Below are positions 59,481 to 64,000 of a stretch of DNA of 64,000 nt, piece by piece. Below the pieces are notes generated by a model that had not been told where the DNA came from, ran no database searches, and saw only the letters and a list, made by a program, of their open reading frames with translations. This DNA is from Prevotella sp. UBA6994 (GTDB taxonomy: Bacteria > Bacteroidota > Bacteroidia > Bacteroidales > Bacteroidaceae): contig DJXW01000001.1 of assembly GCA_002449845.1 (NCBI GenBank), forward strand, positions 7,761 through 71,760, read 5' to 3'. Every line of letters begins with the position of its first letter. The stretch's first letter is position 1. The translations under genes were made by a program, and so were the position numbers.

Positions 59481-60938
59481 ATGAAACAAACTAAGATTGT
59501 ATGTAGCATCAGCGACTTTAGGTGTGACGTGGATTTTCTACGTAAGCTGTTTTTCGCTGGCATGAACGTGGTGCGTATGAATACGGCACACGCAACGATA
59601 GAGGGAATGAAGACGGTTATCCAAAATGTGCGTGCTGTTTCTCCACACATAGGTATATTAATCGACACGAAAGGACCAGAGGTGAGAACGACTGCCGTAG
59701 CTGCTCCCATCACGTATAAGACGGGGGACGTGGTGAAGATCATCGGGCGACCAGACATGGATACTACGCATGATTGCATCAACGTGTCTTACCCAGACTT
59801 CTGTAGCGACGTGAAGGTGGGCGACCATGTGTTGTTTGACGATGGCGCACTCGACCTTGCCGTAATGGAAAACATTGGACCCATGATTGTGGCAAGGGTG
59901 GAAAACGACGGTGTGCTTGGGTCAAAGAAGAGTGTTAACGTGCCTGGCGAACATATCGACCTGCCCGCACTCACAGAGAAAGACAAGCGAAACATCTTGT
60001 TTGCCATTGAACAAGATATTGATTTCATTGCCCATTCTTTCGTCCGTTCTGCTGCCGACGTGAAAGCGATACAAGATATTCTGGACGAACATCATAGCGA
60101 CATCAAGATTATCTCGAAGATAGAAAACCAAGAGGGTGTGGACAATATCGACGAAATCATTGAAGCATCTTACGGAATCATGATTGCACGTGGCGACTTA
60201 GGCATAGAGATTCCCCTTGAGCGTATTCCTGGTATTCAGCGTGAGATTATCCGTAAGTGCGTGGCTGCCCGCAAACCAGTCATCGTGGCTACACAGATGC
60301 TCCACTCCATGATTAACAATCCTCGCCCCACACGTGCTGAGGTAACTGATATTGCCAATGCTATCTATATGCGAACGGATGCGGTGATGCTGAGTGGTGA
60401 AACCGCTACGGGAAAATATCCTGTAGAGGCTGTTGAAACCATGTCTATCATTGCCGAACAAGCAGAGAAAGACCGTCAACGACTCAATGGTTACGAACTT
60501 CCATTGAGCGATAATTGCTCACAGAAAGAATTTTTGGCTTATTCAGCCATTGATTCCACCAGAAGATTGGGTGTTGCCGGTATCATTGCCGACTCCATGA
60601 CTGGCGAGGTGGTACGTTATTTGGCTTCGTTCAGAGGTCCCAAGCCCATCCTTGCCATCTGCTATCGTGACAAGACTCAACGACTGTTGAATCTAAGCTA
60701 TGGTGTAATTCCCATTTACCAGCATCAGTCTAAATCACCAGAGTATATGTTCCTTGCAGCCCTGCGTATGCTTCGCCAGAAAGGATACGTTAACTTAGAC
60801 GACAAGATTGCCTATCTGAGCGGTAACTTAGGATTGGCAGCAGGTACAACGTTCCTTGAAATCAATCCCGTGCGGCGTGTGTTTGAGAACATAGACTTCT
60901 TCCACCTACCTCAATATGCAGATAAAAGGATTGAGTAA
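59481..60938 (+). CDS. pyk: Pyruvate kinase
   Basis: 485 residues. KIVCSISDF, GMNVVRMNTAHA, LIDTKGPEVRT, SKIENQEGVDN (catalytic Lys), MIARGDLGIEIPLERIPGIQ and ATQMLHSMINNPRPTRAEVTDIANA cover the active site; the C-terminal domain is KGYVNLDDKIAYLSG. It makes pyruvate and ATP from phosphoenolpyruvate. The usual MNFSHG is MNTAHA here, a difference seen in some Bacteroidetes enzymes. Single gene, with a terminator shared with traB-like gene downstream. Confidence 0.95.
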   Translation: MKQTKIVCSISDFRCDVDFLRKLFFAGMNVVRMNTAHATIEGMKTVIQNVRAVSPHIGILIDTKGPEVRTTAVAAPITYKTGDVVKIIGRPDMDTTHDCINVSYPDFCSDVKVGDHVLFDDGALDLAVMENIGPMIVARVENDGVLGSKKSVNVPGEHIDLPALTEKDKRNILFAIEQDIDFIAHSFVRSAADVKAIQDILDEHHSDIKIISKIENQEGVDNIDEIIEASYGIMIARGDLGIEIPLERIPGIQREIIRKCVAARKPVIVATQMLHSMINNPRPTRAEVTDIANAIYMRTDAVMLSGETATGKYPVEAVETMSIIAEQAEKDRQRLNGYELPLSDNCSQKEFLAYSAIDSTRRLGVAGIIADSMTGEVVRYLASFRGPKPILAICYRDKTQRLLNLSYGVIPIYQHQSKSPEYMFLAALRMLRQKGYVNLDDKIAYLSGNLGLAAGTTFLEINPVRRVFENIDFFHLPQYADKRIE

Positions 60939-60940
60939 AT

Positions 60941-60979
60941 AAAAAAGTGAAGTGATTGACATTTAGCCAATCACTTCAC
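60941..60979 (-). terminator. Terminator between pyk and the TraB-like gene
   Basis: GTGAAGTGATTG (60947-60958), 9-nt loop, CAATCACTTCAC (60968-60979), a perfect 12-bp stem. On the minus strand TTTTTT follows (60946-60941), so it terminates the TraB-like gene, whose stop codon lies in the stem; it may also halt pyk transcription. Confidence 0.8.
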
Positions 60980-61879
60980 TGCTTCTACGGAATATCCCTC
61001 TTTACGAAGCAATTGGAGCACTCCCTTTTCACCTGGTAGATGTGCGGCTCCTACGGCAAAGAACGTAGGTCTTTCTGCCATTATTTTTTTCATCTTGACA
61101 ATCCAATCAGCATTACGATTGTCAATCATTGCAGCCTCTTCTTCAGGTGAAGAATCACAACTGTTGTTCAGTTTCATGTCCAACGCTTTCTGAATACCCT
61201 CTAAGTCTTGTGCTCGATAGGCATTTGCAATGTCTTTCAGCATCTGCACATTAAACTCCTCATTGTCTATTAAGCACATCAGCAATTTAGCCTGACGGTC
61301 TAAAGGAATGGATTGGAAAAGCAAATCAGCTTGGAATTTCAACGTTTCCAATCCTCCTATCGGCTCATGGTTGTTCTTTGCCTGTTTTTGAAAATAACCA
61401 TCGATAGACGAAGTGGGGTCAACGCGTCCAATGCCATGCTTAGTATGTAGCAATATCTGAATGGTGTTCGACAATGCCATAGGAGTCATTCTTGCCATTT
61501 GTTGGGTCATTGGTGTATTGGCATTCAAGTCGTTTCCCATAGCCTGAAACAACCATTTGTTGAGACGTGCATATTCGTCTGTAGAGAGATAATCTTTCAG
61601 AGTCTTGCCCTCTGGTAACATCATCTGTTTCTGCATGTACATCAAACTATCGGCTTTCATAGTTTCGTCCATATTCACTTCACCATAAACCTGTTCCGTT
61701 TCTGTCAACGCATCAAAGACACCAGGGATTCTGTTAACCATGTCAATGTTACCAATATGGTAAGTACCAATGATATAAGAAGGCTTTGCAAGCCCGTTTC
61801 CAGAAATCCTATAGAGCAACTGGGCGCTAATGCCAAGCGTCATCGTAAGCATGACGGCTACAATCAAAACTTTCTTCAT
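60971..61879 (-). CDS. TraB/GumN-family secreted protein
   Basis: 302 residues with a signal peptide (MKKVLIVAVMLTMTLGISAQ). The TraB/GumN pattern is PSYIIGTYHIGNIDMV near the start (GTxH), GEVNMDE, and FFAVGAAHLPGEKGVLQLLRKEGY at the end (GxxHLPG). Family members are predicted metalloproteases of the erythromycin-esterase/Tiki clan; function in Bacteroidetes is not established. Expected in the periplasm or at the surface. Own promoter and terminator. Confidence 0.9.
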   Translation of the reverse strand: MKKVLIVAVMLTMTLGISAQLLYRISGNGLAKPSYIIGTYHIGNIDMVNRIPGVFDALTETEQVYGEVNMDETMKADSLMYMQKQMMLPEGKTLKDYLSTDEYARLNKWLFQAMGNDLNANTPMTQQMARMTPMALSNTIQILLHTKHGIGRVDPTSSIDGYFQKQAKNNHEPIGGLETLKFQADLLFQSIPLDRQAKLLMCLIDNEEFNVQMLKDIANAYRAQDLEGIQKALDMKLNNSCDSSPEEEAAMIDNRNADWIVKMKKIMAERPTFFAVGAAHLPGEKGVLQLLRKEGYSVEAVK

Positions 61880-61905
61880 ATTCTCAATCTTTCAGAAAAC
61901 TGCTG

Positions 61906-61936
61906 CAAATATACATATTATTTTGCTATCGGCAAA
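61906..61936 (-). promoter_or_regulatory. Promoter of the TraB-like gene
   Basis: Minus-strand TTTG (61936-61933), 19 nt, TATATTTG (61913-61906), 26 nt before the start codon: complete consensus. Confidence 0.8.
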
Positions 61937-61999
61937 AAAATGTCATTTTTTTCACAACTATGATTCATACGAGAATCTCAAGGTGATTCGTCTTGAACG

Positions 62000-62839
62000 C
62001 TACAATTCTATCACGTGTGGCTTGATGTCAATGTCGTGAGTAGCCAACGACTCGATACAATTGTCATCCAACGACTGCTCACGAATCCACATCAGCGACT
62101 TGCGTTGCATTTCCTTGTCGAGCGACACACCGCTGGTAATCATATCCTTCCACGACTTCGTAGCGTAACCTCCATCGCTGAAGAGCAATACATACTTACC
62201 ATCCTCGCGAGTTATCTTCACGGCACAAAGTCCGTCGCAGTGGCCAGGGATATTGATCATCTTCACGGAGCCATCACCAAAGAGATTAAACGATTTTTGG
62301 GCAGGGCCTTCTGTTCCGTTCCATTGAATAGTTTCCAAGTCACAGCCCTTCCACCATTTTTTCTTATATCTGATGACACCGTTCTTGCGCGCGCACTCCA
62401 ATTCTTCCTCTGCCACGATGATGTGTTTTGCATCACGAACAGCACGCAGACCATTGGCATGATCGCAATCCAGATGGGTCAGCAATACGTAATCGAGCTG
62501 TGAGGGCTGTATTCCCATCTTGTCGAGCTGTTCGTCAACAGCCTCGCCAAGGGGTATCTGTCCTTGGTTCACATGATACAATACTCGCGAGCCGAGGCTC
62601 TTGATCTGTGCGGCTTTGTCATAGACGCCCTCAGGCGACATATCTCGGTGCCAACCCGTATCTACGAGAATCAGTCCCTTCGGGTGTTCAATCAGATAGA
62701 CCGAAACAGGCAGCCAAATCCAGTTCTCTTTGGGCGTAGTCATACCCGAGGCTTTCAGTAGGTTACAATTATCGCCGCCAAACGGCAGATAAGGAGAAAC
62801 ACGGACTTCTCCAGTGTGCAATACATGAATCTTTATCAT
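62000..62839 (-). CDS. Metallo-beta-lactamase-fold hydrolase, lactonase-like
   Basis: 279 residues without a signal peptide. The metal site is THLDCDH (His122, Asp124, Asp126, His127), with MINIPGHCDG giving a third His and LLFSDGGY an Asp bridging ligand. VYLIEHPKGLILVDTGWHRD opens the fold. The combination resembles N-acyl-homoserine-lactonase-type hydrolases, where the first motif is HxHxDH; here HxD replaces HxH, as in some homologues. It hydrolyses a lactone or phosphodiester/thioester of unknown identity. No promoter with both halves was found. Confidence 0.85.
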   Translation of the reverse strand: MIKIHVLHTGEVRVSPYLPFGGDNCNLLKASGMTTPKENWIWLPVSVYLIEHPKGLILVDTGWHRDMSPEGVYDKAAQIKSLGSRVLYHVNQGQIPLGEAVDEQLDKMGIQPSQLDYVLLTHLDCDHANGLRAVRDAKHIIVAEEELECARKNGVIRYKKKWWKGCDLETIQWNGTEGPAQKSFNLFGDGSVKMINIPGHCDGLCAVKITREDGKYVLLFSDGGYATKSWKDMITSGVSLDKEMQRKSLMWIREQSLDDNCIESLATHDIDIKPHVIEL

Positions 62840-62984
62840 ATCGTACCTTTTTACTTGTTATTGAATGTGCTTCAAAAAAGAGGTTCATCCGACATTTCGA
62901 GTGATAAAATGATACTATAGAAGAAGAAGAAGAAAACCGCTGTTATTTTTGTATATTTGAATAACCACAAACAAATGTACAAGT

Positions 62985-63176
62985 ATGAACAGCAGTTTTC
63001 TATATCATGTCTGGGGTCTATACACCCATGAATGTACCCGTGAGGAATACAAAGGTAACACAATTATCTTGCATATCCAAACAAAAGAACGAGAAAAAGT
63101 GTGTCCGAGATGCGGAAAGCGTCATTTGGTGAAGAATTCATGTGAAAGTGTTTCGGATAATCGCAAATGGTTGTAA
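62985..63176 (+). pseudogene. ISL3-family transposase N-terminal remnant
   Basis: 63 residues: MNSSFLYHVWGLYTHECTRE..., with the ISL3 zinc-finger core VCPRCGKRH (about residues 35-43), followed by a stop at TGGTTGTAA. A full ISL3 transposase has about 400-550 residues, so everything after the zinc finger, including the DDE core, is missing. No terminal inverted repeats or target duplication could be identified. A TATATTTG (62952-62959) lies 26 nt before the ATG. It marks old insertion and deletion at the window's right edge. Confidence 0.6.
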
Positions 63177-63596
63177 ATCAGCATATAGCAGGGAGTACCC
63201 ATAATTGAAAGGTACAAAAAAGTGTAATTGCAATCTGGGGGTGTTCGGCATGATTGGAACGCAAAATTCGGGTTGAAAAGCCAAATAAGATTTAACATTT
63301 CGTTAAGATTATTTAACGGTTAGATTTGAGACTATTGAGGCCGTTTGCAAAGTCGGGATGACAGTAATGGGTGGAATTTACACCTTCATAACGTTGCCTT
63401 GCAACGTATAAAAAGAGGGCAAAAAGGGGACGTTTGTACCGACGTTGTACCACGACTGCGATAATTGGCTGTTAGACAGCGTCGGTTAATAATTCAAAAT
63501 CAACTCATGCATGGCATTTTGATTCATTTTAGAGGGAAATGTGCACTATGTCGTGTTAAAGTCTGTCATATCAGAACCTCTTTGAAGAATATTTTA
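63177..63596. other. Geneless stretch after the transposase remnant
   Basis: 420 bp with no credible ORF. It has a compact hairpin ACGTTGC-ctt-GCAACGT (63391-63407) and purine-rich, tandem-like 'gggcaaaaaggggac' sequence after it. It may be the remains of an integrated element's end, but no att or terminal repeat is clear. Confidence 0.5.
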
Positions 63597-63604
63597 TAAC
63601 TTTG
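63597..63604 (+). promoter_or_regulatory. Promoter -7 element of the Bro-N gene
   Basis: TAACTTTG, 29 nt before ATG 63634. Confidence 0.5.
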
Positions 63605-63633
63605 TAACCAAATTCACATAGGATTGTATCATC

Positions 63634-64000
63634 ATGAACGAGAATTTCGCTATACAGCTCTTTGAGGGCAAGAAAGTTCGCATCGTATGGGATGCAGAAC
63701 GGGAGAAGTACTATTTCTCTGTAACGGATATAGTGCAGGTCTTGACAGATTCCGTGAATCCGCGTGATTACATAAAGAAGATGCTTAGACGTGACCCAGA
63801 ACTGAAATCCAAGTGGGGGACAATTTGTCCCCCTGTTGAAATGTTGGCTCCAGATGGCAAGCGACGCAAGACACAAGCCGCTGATCTTGAAGGCATTTTT
63901 AGAATCATCCAGGCCATACCCTCCAAGAAAGCCGAACCGGTGAAACAATGGCTTGCTGAGTTGGGCAGTATGCGTGTTGACCAAATGATTGACCCGGAAC
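63634..64000 (+). CDS. Bro-N domain antirepressor-like protein, 3' end outside window
   Basis: The first 122 residues only: MNENFAIQLFEGKKVRIVWD, KYYFSVTDIVQVLTDSVNPRDYIKKML and EPVKQWLAELGSM are the Bro-N domain core (Phe/Val-rich sheet, then the helix with NPRxYxxxLK-type residues). The RRKTQAADLEGIFRIIQAIPS stretch is the conserved end of the domain. Such proteins occur in phages (antirepressors), baculoviruses and mobile elements, and as DinD-like damage-inducible proteins in Bacteroidetes. Translated by hand because it leaves the window. The setting beside an IS remnant supports a mobile origin. Confidence 0.75.
   Translation, partial: MNENFAIQLFEGKKVRIVWDAEREKYYFSVTDIVQVLTDSVNPRDYIKKMLRRDPELKSKWGTICPPVEMLAPDGKRRKTQAADLEGIFRIIQAIPSKKAEPVKQWLAELGSMRVDQMIDPE

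Noticed and set aside
62915..62936. GAAGAAGAAGAAGAA run upstream of the transposase remnant
   Set aside because: A short trinucleotide run outside any gene; nothing links it to a promoter or reading frame.
63391..63407. ACGTTGC-ctt-GCAACGT hairpin considered as a terminator or attachment site
   Set aside because: It has no T-run and no second copy in the window, so neither role can be supported.

Overview
The window comes from a Bacteroidales chromosome, most likely a Prevotella/Segatella-type organism. The signs are: promoters of the Bacteroidetes housekeeping form (TTTG, 19-21 nt, TAnnTTTG), a large SusC/OAR-style TonB receptor, secreted glycosidases whose C-termini carry the short 'YNLAGQKV...GKKYI' or similar sorting-like tail, an UpxY-type NusG paralogue, and many genes that start without a clear Shine-Dalgarno sequence. 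The species call is inference. No rRNA, tRNA or CRISPR array was seen.

Layout. 1-3.2 kb: an incomplete TonB-dependent receptor. 3.5-8.3 kb: a ROK sugar kinase, then a rightward operon (LysE-type exporter, small helical protein, dTDP-4-dehydrorhamnose reductase-like protein, release factor 3). 8.3-8.9 kb: UpxY-like antiterminator. 8.9-16.1 kb: a complete leftward tryptophan operon in the order trpD-C-F-A-thioesterase-B-E-G, preceded by a classical attenuator whose leader peptide has three consecutive Trp codons. 16.2-17.6 kb: a tiny conserved-looking ORF, ribulose-phosphate epimerase and an ECF-like sigma factor. 17.9-32.4 kb: a carbohydrate-degradation block (GH5 mannanase, unknown secreted protein, BadF-type sugar kinase, MscS channel, GH128-like glucanase, 1,893-residue multidomain enzyme with a GH43 module). 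32.4-36.0 kb: citrate synthase, then a low-GC type II restriction-modification pair co-transcribed with a tyrosine phosphatase. 36.3-37.0 kb: PrsW-like membrane protease.

37.1-50.7 kb is the most unusual stretch. It is one long leftward gene series: a lipoprotein with a von Willebrand A-like fold, a four-helix membrane protein, a tubulin/FtsZ-superfamily protein, a giant actin/Hsp70-fold ATPase with a unique 590-residue N-terminus, a coiled-coil protein, a zinc-ribbon membrane protein, then a heterodimeric ABC exporter and a MATE transporter. Placing a tubulin-like and an actin-like NTPase beside a membrane-anchored vWA protein suggests an envelope-associated cytoskeletal or membrane-remodelling machine. 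This is the best candidate for an undescribed system here.

50.9-62.8 kb: TonB receptor, CotH-kinase/lectin protein, zinc-ribbon lipoprotein, U32 peptidase, MetA (predicted to use acetyl-CoA), pyruvate kinase, TraB/GumN protein and an MBL-fold hydrolase. 62.9-64 kb is a small mobile-element scar: an ISL3 transposase N-terminal remnant, 450 bp of non-coding DNA and the start of a Bro-N antirepressor-like gene that runs off the window.

All family assignments rest on reading motifs by eye; no database search was run.
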